Origin: UBA10438 sp044238605
GTDB taxonomy: Bacteria > Bacteroidota > Ignavibacteria > Kapaibacteriales > Kapaibacteriaceae
Assembly: GCA_044238605.1 (NCBI GenBank)
Contig: JBIICY010000004.1
Coordinates: 1-64,000 of the forward strand
Direction of reading: 5' to 3'
Length of the DNA stretch: 64,000 bases
Of this stretch, positions 17,191 through 24,311 are shown piece by piece. Under the pieces are notes generated by a model. It saw nothing but the letters and a program-made list of their open reading frames with translations, had not been told where the DNA came from and searched no databases. Both the position numbers and the translations under genes were made by a program. The stretch's first letter is position 1; each line of letters opens with the position of its first letter.

Positions 17191-18123
17191 CTATGAATTT
17201 GTCTTTTGTGGTGCATCTAAGCGTGGCATCAAGATGCGCGGATACGTGCTCAGAAAGAGCGTTTCCTGGAGGACGCTATCATTGATTGCAGCTTCTCTGA
17301 GGAGTTGCTGATACTTCTTAGGTGCAACATCACCAGCTACTAATGTGATTGATGAAAAGCCACTTTCTGCACCTTTGGGGTCGAGCTGAACGTACATACC
17401 TGCGAACTTGCGCACCAGCTCTAGGTCTTGATTCTCAGCTGCCTGTTGCATCGCTAAGTAAACGAGGCCCAGCTTCTGTTCAAGCATCAAGCGATCATCT
17501 TCAGCGATGTTGGCCGCCGTGCGGTATAGCAGGTTCGCAAGACTGGCAACACCAACCAATAGTCGACGCTCAACTAGGATCTTCCATGAGGGAAGCGAAA
17601 CAGAATCGTGCAACACGCCACTAGTAGCTGAGCCCATCATCTCCATTCCATACCTAGGCGCAAGTGAGTCGCCCTTTTCGTAGGCAAACTGCCATAGCCG
17701 TTGATAAACGAGCTGGCGCGCCTCATGCAGTACGGACAGATCCTGATCATCAGTAGCAAGCTTGATCTGCCTTTCTAACGAATCGATGAGCCCCTTGGGA
17801 ATCATCTTAGAAGTATTCTCTTGGACCCATGCCGAAGTGTACAACACACGTGCGCGTGAGTACATTGAATCACTCTCATGGATCTTGTTTGCAAAGTTCA
17901 TACAGGCAATAAGATCGCCTTCGTAGAACTTGCCCATTGCAGCTATGTAACACACCAGCTGGTCAGTGCTTCCATCATTGATGGCCTTAAGCGACAGCTC
18001 AAATGCCTTCGGCATATCTTGCTCACGAAGAGCCTCAATGGCAGCCTGACCCAATGTGTCTTGCTTTGTACACTGCATGCCGTTACATAAGCATAGAAAG
18101 GACAGAACGACAATGTATCGCAT
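17191..18123 (-). CDS. Hypothetical exported helical-repeat protein
   Basis: A 310-residue protein I cannot assign. The N-terminus (YIVVLSFLCLCNGMQC) looks like a signal sequence, possibly with a poor lipobox at the last Cys. The rest is almost all helical with TPR/SEL1-like spacing (AAIEALREQDMPKAFELSLKA, CYIAAMGKFYEGDLIACMNFA). It stands alone, convergent with the LamG gene. A peptidoglycan- or envelope-associated scaffold is possible, but nothing in the sequence proves it. Confidence 0.6.
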   Translation of the reverse strand: MRYIVVLSFLCLCNGMQCTKQDTLGQAAIEALREQDMPKAFELSLKAINDGSTDQLVCYIAAMGKFYEGDLIACMNFANKIHESDSMYSRARVLYTSAWVQENTSKMIPKGLIDSLERQIKLATDDQDLSVLHEARQLVYQRLWQFAYEKGDSLAPRYGMEMMGSATSGVLHDSVSLPSWKILVERRLLVGVASLANLLYRTAANIAEDDRLMLEQKLGLVYLAMQQAAENQDLELVRKFAGMYVQLDPKGAESGFSSITLVAGDVAPKKYQQLLREAAINDSVLQETLFLSTYPRILMPRLDAPQKTNS

Positions 18124-18162
18124 AACTAACTTCCAATGTTATAAACCCGTAACCCGCACCCC

Positions 18163-18223
18163 GTCCCTAGTCCCTAGTCCCTAGTCCCTAGTCCCTAGTC
18201 CCTAGTCCCTAGTCCCTAGTCCC
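18163..18223. repeat. Heptanucleotide array (CTAGTCC units)
   Basis: Eight to nine near-perfect CTAGTCC units, the cleanest array in the window. Its right end enters the 3' end of the P450 gene: the stop codon and the last four sense codons of that gene are repeat sequence. Confidence 0.93.
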
Positions 18224-19399
18224 AATCTTTACCCACAGCTCCTTTGGTCCGCGCAGCTGGCCTTCGGACCAGACAACGGGCTTGTCGGAAACCGCCTCAA
18301 ACTCTGGAAAGCGCTTAAGCCATTCTTCAAGGGCAACAGCCATTTCGAGACGCGCAAGATTTGATCCAAGGCAGCGGTGACGCCCAAGACCGAAAGCTGC
18401 ATGTGGATTGGTTTTGCGATCGATGATAACCTGGTCTGGGTTGTCGAACTTTTCAGGATCGCGGTTAGCAGCAGGGAATGACAGCAAGACCTGTCCGCCC
18501 CTTGCATACGGACAGCCACCAACTATGGTGTCCTGCGCTACCTCGCGAGCCATGGTAACGGGCGAGTAGGCGCGCAGAAACTCCTCGATTGCTGTTGGGA
18601 TAAGCTCTGGCTCAGCTACGAGTCTGCGTCTGTCTTCCGGATGCGTTGCCAAATGCCACAATGCAGAACCAATTGCACTCCAGGTTGTTTCCGTGCCGGC
18701 TACCATGATCAACGTGAGGGTGCCAATAATGTGCCTGTCGGTAAGGGGCTGACCCTCCATTTCGGCCTGCACGAGATATGATATGAGGTCGGTACCAGGA
18801 TTGGCACGGCGTGCCTCCATGTATCGACCAAAGTACTCGTCTATCTCTACGCCGGCTCGCATTGCAGGCTCTATCGAGGAGACACTGTCGGTGCCAAGTG
18901 CCTGGATCCATCGACGAAACAAAGGCGCATCTGACGGATCCACATCAAGCATATCTGTTGTGATGAGCACTGGGATTTCTCGCGCAAACTCAGCAGAGGC
19001 ATCAACTACACCGCGTCCCTCTAGTGCATCGAGCAGCGCTACAACAATTTCGCGTATCCGTGGCTCGAGCTTTGCAACCTCTTTTGGAGCGAACGGCGGC
19101 AAAATCAATCGGCGAGCAGGCGTGTGTACTGGTGGGTCCGAGGTAAGAGGGGGCATGCCACTAATCGGCAACTTCTGTTCGCGAACGACAATGCGTTGCG
19201 ATGAGAAATGCTCTGTGTCATAGGCGATATCGTAAATGTCCTGATACCGCAATGGTAGGTAGGCACCACCCTCGAACCGCTGCGTTGTTGCCACAGGACA
19301 TTTGGCACGCAGCTCGTTCCAAAGCGTAAACAGATCATTCGTCCACTCAGGGTCGAAGTGATCAAAATCTATTTCCCAGTCTGTTACGGGTGGACGCAT
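18209..19399 (-). CDS. Cytochrome P450
   Basis: A heme-thiolate monooxygenase of bacterial class I type, 396 residues, soluble. The heme-binding loop FGLGRHRCLG places the Cys ligand near residue 343. The I-helix oxygen-activation motif is VAGTETT and the K-helix ExxR is EEFLR. It should insert one oxygen atom into an unknown substrate using electrons from a ferredoxin, presumably the next gene upstream in its transcript. The last residues (GTRD) and stop are encoded by the heptanucleotide array, so the original C-terminus may have been altered. Context with acyltransferases suggests a tailoring role in a small biosynthetic cluster (inference). Confidence 0.95.
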   Translation of the reverse strand: MRPPVTDWEIDFDHFDPEWTNDLFTLWNELRAKCPVATTQRFEGGAYLPLRYQDIYDIAYDTEHFSSQRIVVREQKLPISGMPPLTSDPPVHTPARRLILPPFAPKEVAKLEPRIREIVVALLDALEGRGVVDASAEFAREIPVLITTDMLDVDPSDAPLFRRWIQALGTDSVSSIEPAMRAGVEIDEYFGRYMEARRANPGTDLISYLVQAEMEGQPLTDRHIIGTLTLIMVAGTETTWSAIGSALWHLATHPEDRRRLVAEPELIPTAIEEFLRAYSPVTMAREVAQDTIVGGCPYARGGQVLLSFPAANRDPEKFDNPDQVIIDRKTNPHAAFGLGRHRCLGSNLARLEMAVALEEWLKRFPEFEAVSDKPVVWSEGQLRGPKELWVKIGTRD

Positions 19400-19466
19400 A
19401 GCGAATTACCAATGACGAGTTACCAATGACGAATGACGAACAACTCTCAACTCTCAACTCTCAACT
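19400..19466. repeat. Heptanucleotide-type array (TACCAATGACGAAT and CTCTCAA units)
   Basis: Two partly decayed TTACCAATGACGA units and ATGACGA repeats are followed by four CTCTCAA units (19445-19466). It lies between the P450 and ferredoxin genes, and its right end provides the ferredoxin stop codon. Confidence 0.85.
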
Positions 19467-19688
19467 CTGAATTTGCTTTATCACAATTGCAAACTCAGGG
19501 CAGTTCGCTACCGCGAGTTTTGCTTTGTCGAGGAGTTCAGGGGTGACGATGCCCTCGCCCCTTACCAGACCATAGCCCAAATCATCTGAGTCGAAGAGTT
19601 CGGGTGCGAGCATGCAGCAGCGGCTGTGACCCTGGCATCGATCGGGGTTGATTGAGATGATGTGGTTCGGTGATTGTGCGTTGTTCAT
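19461..19688 (-). CDS. P450-type single-cluster ferredoxin
   Basis: A 75-residue ferredoxin with the pattern CQGHSRC ... NCPE. The usual second Cys of CxxCxxC is replaced by His, as in the [3Fe-4S] or [4Fe-4S] ferredoxins encoded beside many actinobacterial and alphaproteobacterial P450s. It should hand electrons to the adjacent P450. No ferredoxin reductase is present in the window. It precedes the P450 gene on the same strand and is divergent from the acyltransferase genes. Its stop codon lies in repeat DNA. Confidence 0.92.
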   Translation of the reverse strand: MNNAQSPNHIISINPDRCQGHSRCCMLAPELFDSDDLGYGLVRGEGIVTPELLDKAKLAVANCPEFAIVIKQIQS

Positions 19689-19777
19689 TGTGGCGCTGTA
19701 ATCTCACGAAATGATACGAAGCGTGTTGTTGTACACTTCGGATTTAACCGTTAATATAAGCCTATCACGGAGACAAG

Positions 19778-20467
19778 ATGAGTTACCCAGACCCCAGAGC
19801 AACCGCTATCGATATGCAGTCATATGCCAGGAAACACTGGTTTGATTATTTCTGTGAATTTGACAACCCGCTGATTTACAAGACGGTTCAGTTCGACGTC
19901 ACAGAACTCAAGAAGTACTGTCGTGAGAACAATCTCAAGTTTTCACTTACAATGGGATTCATCCTCACGCGGGCCACGAACCATGTTGCAGAGTTTCGAC
20001 ATCGTATCCATGACGATGCAGTGATTGAGTACGATAAGGTTGTACCAGTGTTTACCGTCTTGAAGCCGGATAGAATAGTAGAGTTTATGCAAGGCGTCTA
20101 TACAGACTGTTTTGCAGATGACTACACAGAGAACATTGCAATTCAAGAACGCGTTCGCCTTGGAGTAGAGATGCCCCCTCAAGGCAACGATCTAGGCAGA
20201 GTGTTTATCACGACGAATCCTTGGACGACACATTCGGCTGCACAACTCCCGTTTACCAAACGACTAGCCTCTATCCCGGGGTACATTGTCGGTAAGATCC
20301 AAGAAGAGAACGGTCGTATGAAGCTGGCCATCAGCCTGCAGGTGCATCATGCTCTGATGGATGGATACCATGTTGGACATCTTGTTCACAATGTGCAGCG
20401 TCACCTAGACGACCCCACTCTGATTCAACGCGAGTATCAATCATTGTTTGACAGCATCGCACTATGA
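19778..20467 (+). CDS. Chloramphenicol acetyltransferase-family acyltransferase, copy 1
   Basis: A 229-residue member of the CAT fold family (trimeric, acyl-CoA-dependent O-acyltransferases). The family can be followed end to end: HWFDYFCEFDNPLIYKTVQF near the N-terminus, LTMGFILTRATNHVAEFRHR, the NPWTTHSA segment, and the catalytic VHHALMDGYHVG, with His191 and Asp195 in the HHxxxDG motif. GGAG (19769-19772) precedes ATG 19778. It overlaps the next gene by 4 bases (ATGA). It is one half of a duplicated cassette beside a P450/ferredoxin pair, so a biosynthetic substrate is more plausible than chloramphenicol; the substrate is unknown. Confidence 0.88.
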   Translation: MSYPDPRATAIDMQSYARKHWFDYFCEFDNPLIYKTVQFDVTELKKYCRENNLKFSLTMGFILTRATNHVAEFRHRIHDDAVIEYDKVVPVFTVLKPDRIVEFMQGVYTDCFADDYTENIAIQERVRLGVEMPPQGNDLGRVFITTNPWTTHSAAQLPFTKRLASIPGYIVGKIQEENGRMKLAISLQVHHALMDGYHVGHLVHNVQRHLDDPTLIQREYQSLFDSIAL

Positions 20468-21018
20468 CAGCAGGAGCTTACCGCATAACGGACGAAGATG
20501 ATTACATAACCTTTGCCGAGTGCTACAAGCATGCTTATGGAGCCAGCATCGTAAGCATCGACTTTCTGCGCAACTGCGAAGAGGTCTACCTGTTCCGTGA
20601 TGAAGGTGGGCGGCCATTCGCCGGGTACAGCATCAACACAAAACAGGATTATAGAACGCTCAGTTACATCCCCATAGAACTTGCGATTCACTTCCGTGAG
20701 CGATCACAGGGACGTGACTCCTATGAACTTGGGACGGTGTGGATTGATGCAACACGTCGAAGCTTTCGTGAACGTATGGAGCTATGGGCTCACATCTTTG
20801 GCAACATGCTCTCACGTGCTGGTTCGGTTATGGTTGGTAACACCGTCTCGGAAGAACTGTATCGTGCATACGCAGATCGTGGAGTGCAGCTTGCGTATTT
20901 CGGACCAATGGATGACGGGGATGGCGGATACATTGACGGCTGGATCTTCTATCTGGAAGATGTTGCCTCAAGCAAGGTTCCAGAAGCCTACGAGCAGCTG
21001 AAGCAGCGTTTGGGTTGA
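20464..21018 (+). CDS. Unrecognised cassette protein, copy 1 (possible GNAT-like fold)
   Basis: A 184-residue cytosolic protein I cannot assign. It is clearly paralogous to the product at 21814. Residues shared by both copies include F-x-E-C-Y, S-I-x-S, LFR, A-G-Y-x-I-N-T-K-Q-x-Y-R-T-L-S, Y-E-L-G-T, RR-xx-RE, E-L-W-x-H-I-F-G-N-M, V-M-V-G, L-A-Y-x-G-P-M and SKVPE. The order (AGY strand, ELGTVW strand, arginine-rich turn and helix, then a late SEE-Y...YA..G helix) resembles a GNAT acyltransferase with a degenerate CoA loop, but this is only a fold guess. It is translationally coupled to the CAT-family gene, so the two proteins probably act together. Confidence 0.7.
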   Translation: MTAGAYRITDEDDYITFAECYKHAYGASIVSIDFLRNCEEVYLFRDEGGRPFAGYSINTKQDYRTLSYIPIELAIHFRERSQGRDSYELGTVWIDATRRSFRERMELWAHIFGNMLSRAGSVMVGNTVSEELYRAYADRGVQLAYFGPMDDGDGGYIDGWIFYLEDVASSKVPEAYEQLKQRLG

Positions 21019-21121
21019 TGTGGCGTTTATGGTGTCCGCCTTGTATCGATCCGGTTGTTTTGAAAATTGTAGATTGGCTGACGAGCACGATCATTCCCAA
21101 CAAACCGAGCATTGAACTTGC

Positions 21122-21808
21122 ATGATTGAATGGCCAACAGGAAAGCCGATTGACCTTGATACATACCCACGACGTCAGTGGTACGAGCACTTTCAACAGT
21201 TTGAGATTCCCGTCACGTATCGAACAATTCAGATTGATGTGACTACTCTCAAGGACTATTGCAAGCGTAATGGTCTCAAGTTCTCGATGACAATTGGATT
21301 GATCCTTACGCGCGCGACGAATCATGTTCCAGAGTTTCGTCATCGAATTGAAAACGATGGACCCGTTGCATACGACAAGATCATTCCATCATTTACGGTC
21401 ATGACCAAAGACAAGGTCTTTGAGATAACGAAGGGTGTCTACACCGATAACTTCGCATCAGATTACAGAGAGAACCTCGACATCAATGATATGGTTGCAA
21501 AGGGGCTCGCAGTGCCCCCACGGTCGGAAAACCAGGGCCAGGTGTTTATCACCGTCAATCCGTGGACAACGCAGACGGCTGTGCAAGCCCCCTTCACGAA
21601 GCGTTTCGCGTCGGTTCCTGTCTTCTGCGTTGGTAAGATGTACGAGGATGCCGGTCGCATCAAACTTGGATTAGGTTTACAAGTTCACCATGGGCTTGTT
21701 GATGGCTACCATATCGGACATTTTGTTCACATCCTTGAACGTCATCTCGAGGATCCGACACTTCTCGAACATCCTTACATCTCTACATTCGATCAACCAA
21801 CACAATAA
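21122..21808 (+). CDS. Chloramphenicol acetyltransferase-family acyltransferase, copy 2
   Basis: A 228-residue paralogue of the gene at 19778, with more than half of aligned residues identical by eye: RRQWYEHFQQFEIPVTYRTI, GLILTRATNHVPEFRHRI, NPWTTQTAVQ, and catalytic VHHGLVDGYHIG (His190, Asp194). Both catalytic residues are kept, so neither copy looks dead. About 100 bases separate it from the first cassette, which may hold its own promoter. The following gene starts 5 bases after its stop. Divergence between copies suggests an old duplication with different substrates or a heteromeric enzyme. Confidence 0.88.
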   Translation: MIEWPTGKPIDLDTYPRRQWYEHFQQFEIPVTYRTIQIDVTTLKDYCKRNGLKFSMTIGLILTRATNHVPEFRHRIENDGPVAYDKIIPSFTVMTKDKVFEITKGVYTDNFASDYRENLDINDMVAKGLAVPPRSENQGQVFITVNPWTTQTAVQAPFTKRFASVPVFCVGKMYEDAGRIKLGLGLQVHHGLVDGYHIGHFVHILERHLEDPTLLEHPYISTFDQPTQ

Positions 21809-21813
21809 TCCGA

Positions 21814-22368
21814 ATGCTAACAACTGCACAATTGATCTCATCCATCGAAGATCTCAACACATTTGTCGAATGCTACGATCGTGCATTTGGGTCCAGTATC
21901 CTATCACTCGAGTTTCTTCAGGGTTGTGATGAAGTGTTTCTTTTTCGCAACCAAGAGGGAGCTCCAGTTGCAGGTTATACGATCAACACGAAACAAGCCT
22001 ATCGCACATTAAGCTTTATCTCTGATGACGTAGCACGTTACTTCCGCGAAAAGGCCAGTGGGCTGCAGACCTACGAACTCGGCACCATCTGGGTTGATGA
22101 TGACAGGCGCAACGGACGTGAAAAACTCGAACTGTGGATGCACATTTTTGGGAATATGATCTCGAAATCCGACATAGTCATGGTTGGCTGTACTTCGTCA
22201 GAGGAGATTTATCTATTCTATGCTCGCTATGGTATGAAGCTCGCATATTATGGTCCAATGAACACGTCTAACCATGGCAATTCTGAAGGCTGGATCATCT
22301 ACTGCGACGATCTCTCTGAAAGCAAGGTACCCGAGATGTACGAGGCGCTGAAGAAAAGACTTACGTGA
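21814..22368 (+). CDS. Unrecognised cassette protein, copy 2 (possible GNAT-like fold)
   Basis: A 184-residue paralogue of the product at 20464, of exactly equal length, with conserved blocks at the same positions (VECYDRAFGSSILSLEFL, AGYTINTKQAYRTLSFI, YELGTIWVDDDRRNGREKLE, HIFGNMIS, VMVGCTSSEEIY, LAYYGPM, SKVPEMYEALKKRL). The strongly kept RTLS, ELGT, HIFGNM and VMVG segments are the likely functional core. It follows the second CAT-family gene by 5 bases. A heptanucleotide array starts directly after its stop codon. Confidence 0.7.
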   Translation: MLTTAQLISSIEDLNTFVECYDRAFGSSILSLEFLQGCDEVFLFRNQEGAPVAGYTINTKQAYRTLSFISDDVARYFREKASGLQTYELGTIWVDDDRRNGREKLELWMHIFGNMISKSDIVMVGCTSSEEIYLFYARYGMKLAYYGPMNTSNHGNSEGWIIYCDDLSESKVPEMYEALKKRLT

Positions 22369-22459
22369 GTGCCGAGCAGCGAACGTCATTCCCGCTGCTC
22401 GCTGTTCGCTGCTCGCTGCTCGCTGTTCGCTGCTCGCTGTTCGCTGCTCGCTGCTCGCT
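22369..22459. repeat. Heptanucleotide array (GCTCGCT/GTTCGCT units)
   Basis: About ten units of GCTGCTC/GCTGTTC (the GCAGCGA family on the other strand) run from 22394 to 22459. A short, more degenerate stretch (22369-22393) precedes them. The right end merges into the clpB reading frame and creates its stop codon. Confidence 0.92.
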
Positions 22460-23759
22460 ATGCGAGTTCTCGTAACAATGCCTGACGCTCGATTTCTAGC
22501 TGACGTATCCGGCGTTCGAGTGAGTCGAGCTCCTCGGGCATAGAATCGATCTCTATGCGGAGTTTCGATGCTGCCTCATCAACAAGATCGATAGCTTTAT
22601 CAGGTAGAAATCGGTCGGTAATGTATCGATTGGAGAGCTGCGCTGCAGCAACAATGGCAGAATCGGTGATGCGCACACCGTGGTGGACCTCATAGCGTTC
22701 TTTGAGTCCACGAAGAATGCTAATTGTATCGTCAACGGTTGGTTCTGCAACATAGACCTTCTGGAACCTGCGCTCGAGAGCGCTGTCTTTCTCGATGTGC
22801 TGCTGGAATTCATCCAGGGTTGTTGCCCCGATGGCGCGCAGCTCGCCCCGTGCCAGTGCAGGCTTGAGAATGTTTGCAGCATCCATAGCACCCTGCGTTG
22901 CCCCTGCACCGATCAGCGTGTGCAGCTCATCGATGAATAGAATGATCTCGCCATTGGCATCGGAAACTTCTTTTACAACTGCTTTTAAGCGCTCTTCGAA
23001 CTGACCCCTGTACTGCGTGCCGGCAATCAGCGCGCCCATGTCGAGTGAGTATATGGTCTTGCTTTGCAACGTCTCTGGCACGTCCTGTGAAATGATGCGC
23101 TGGGCTATTCCTTCGACAATTGCTGTCTTGCCAACGCCAGGCTCACCAATAAGAACTGGATTGTTTTTTGTTCTGCGCGAGAGCACCTGCAAGACGCGAC
23201 GTATCTCGTCCTCACGGCCGATCACGGGATCGATCTTGCCCTTGCGAGCTTCATCGTTCAGATTGCGCGCATACTTCTCGAGAGACTGATAGGCTTCCTC
23301 AGCGTTTTGACCGGTTACTCGACGGTTGCCGCGAACATCTTTAAGTACCTTGAGAAGCATCTCACGGGTAACGCCCTGGTCCCGCAATAGCTGTCCACCC
23401 GTAGACTTCGACACTACGATACCCAGCAGAAGGTGCTCGGTGCTCACATATTCATCGCTGAGCTTCGCGGCCTCTGCAAATGCATCCTGCAGCACCTTCT
23501 GCGCATCATTCGAGATGTGCTGTCCACCAGCCCCTTGCACCTTTAGTAAAGCTGCAATTGCCTGCATCACCTTATCGGCCAGGAACTCTGTCCGCACCTC
23601 TGCTTTTGCCAATACCAGTACAACAATCCCGTTCGTATCCTGCAGCAGTGCTGCTAGCATGTGAAGGGGCTCTATTGCCTGATTCGTGTGCTCGGCTGCA
23701 ATCTGCTGCGACTGCTGAACCGCTTCTTGAGCCTTAACGGTGAGTTTGTTCATGTTCAT
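22458..23759 (-). CDS. clpB: ClpB disaggregase, N-terminal half only
   Basis: Hsp100 chaperone fragment of 433 residues; full ClpB is about 860. Present: the N-domain (MNMNKLTVKAQEAVQQSQQI), the first AAA+ domain with Walker A (GEPGVGKT), Walker B (ILFIDELHTL), pore loop (AGTQYRGQFEERL) and sensor/arginine region (ALERRFQKV). It breaks off at the very start of the middle coiled coil (SLERRIRQLEIERQALLREL). The M-domain and second AAA+ domain are missing. The reading frame runs straight into the GCAGCGA array, where TAG ends it. It is either a truncated gene produced at the repeat or an assembly joint. Such a fragment should not work as a normal disaggregase. Confidence 0.9.
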   Translation of the reverse strand: MNMNKLTVKAQEAVQQSQQIAAEHTNQAIEPLHMLAALLQDTNGIVVLVLAKAEVRTEFLADKVMQAIAALLKVQGAGGQHISNDAQKVLQDAFAEAAKLSDEYVSTEHLLLGIVVSKSTGGQLLRDQGVTREMLLKVLKDVRGNRRVTGQNAEEAYQSLEKYARNLNDEARKGKIDPVIGREDEIRRVLQVLSRRTKNNPVLIGEPGVGKTAIVEGIAQRIISQDVPETLQSKTIYSLDMGALIAGTQYRGQFEERLKAVVKEVSDANGEIILFIDELHTLIGAGATQGAMDAANILKPALARGELRAIGATTLDEFQQHIEKDSALERRFQKVYVAEPTVDDTISILRGLKERYEVHHGVRITDSAIVAAAQLSNRYITDRFLPDKAIDLVDEAASKLRIEIDSMPEELDSLERRIRQLEIERQALLRELA

Positions 23760-23814
23760 AGGAATACCTCAAATTGAGAGCTCTTAGGAAGACGAACAAA
23801 AGGGCGATCAATTA

Positions 23815-23865
23815 CTCAGTAACCAGTAACCAGTAACCAGTAACCAGTAACCAGTAACCCGTAAC
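23815..23865. repeat. Heptanucleotide array (CAGTAAC units)
   Basis: Six CAGTAAC units plus a CCGTAAC unit lie in the spacer between the divergent clpB and thioesterase genes. The right end is 9 bases from the thioesterase ATG, so here the array sits at a 5' end. Confidence 0.92.
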
Positions 23866-23873
23866 TTCGTCCC

Positions 23874-24311
23874 ATGAGCCATATTCCAAAAAATCCAGCA
23901 TTTCGAGAAACAATCCTGAAGCATCTCGAGCGTCAGGAATTCATGAGGCACATCGGTTGCCGTCTAACGGTAATCGAACCGGGGCACGTAGAAGCGGTGA
24001 TCGATCTCTCAATTGAGCATCAGCAACAGATGGGGCTTGTGCACGGCGGGGTGACGGCAACGATTGCTGATGTAGCGGCAGGCTTTGCCGGGTTTACGCT
24101 GGTTGGGCCGGATGAGCATACCGTTACAGCAGAGATCAAGATCTCATATTTCCGCAAGGGAAGGGGCTCGCGTCTGCGTGCCGTTGGCACGGTGATAAAG
24201 CCCGGGAATGCCATGCATTTCTGCGAAGCCGTTGTGTTCTGTGTAGATGACGATGGCAACGAAACTCTAATAGCAAAAGCTACAACAACGATGGCGGTGA
24301 TTACACCATGA
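23874..24311 (+). CDS. PaaI-family hotdog thioesterase
   Basis: A 145-residue single-hotdog protein. The PaaI/4HBT signature is QMGLVHGGVTATIADVAAGFA, in which the HGG turn and the following helix form the acyl-CoA site; TVTAEIKISYFRKG and a final beta strand complete the fold. It should hydrolyse an acyl- or aryl-CoA; the substrate is unknown. Its stop overlaps the porX start by 4 bases, so it is cotranslated with that regulator. A CAGTAAC array lies just upstream. Confidence 0.9.
   Translation: MSHIPKNPAFRETILKHLERQEFMRHIGCRLTVIEPGHVEAVIDLSIEHQQQMGLVHGGVTATIADVAAGFAGFTLVGPDEHTVTAEIKISYFRKGRGSRLRAVGTVIKPGNAMHFCEAVVFCVDDDGNETLIAKATTTMAVITP

Noticed and set aside
19778..21808. Chloramphenicol resistance genes
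   Set aside because: The CAT family match is real, but two coupled copies with partner proteins next to a P450 pair look biosynthetic; resistance is not supported.
21814..22457. Missing ClpB C-terminal half in another frame
   Set aside because: I looked downstream of the clpB stop in all frames; the DNA is repeat array and then the intact cassette gene, with no ClpB sequence.
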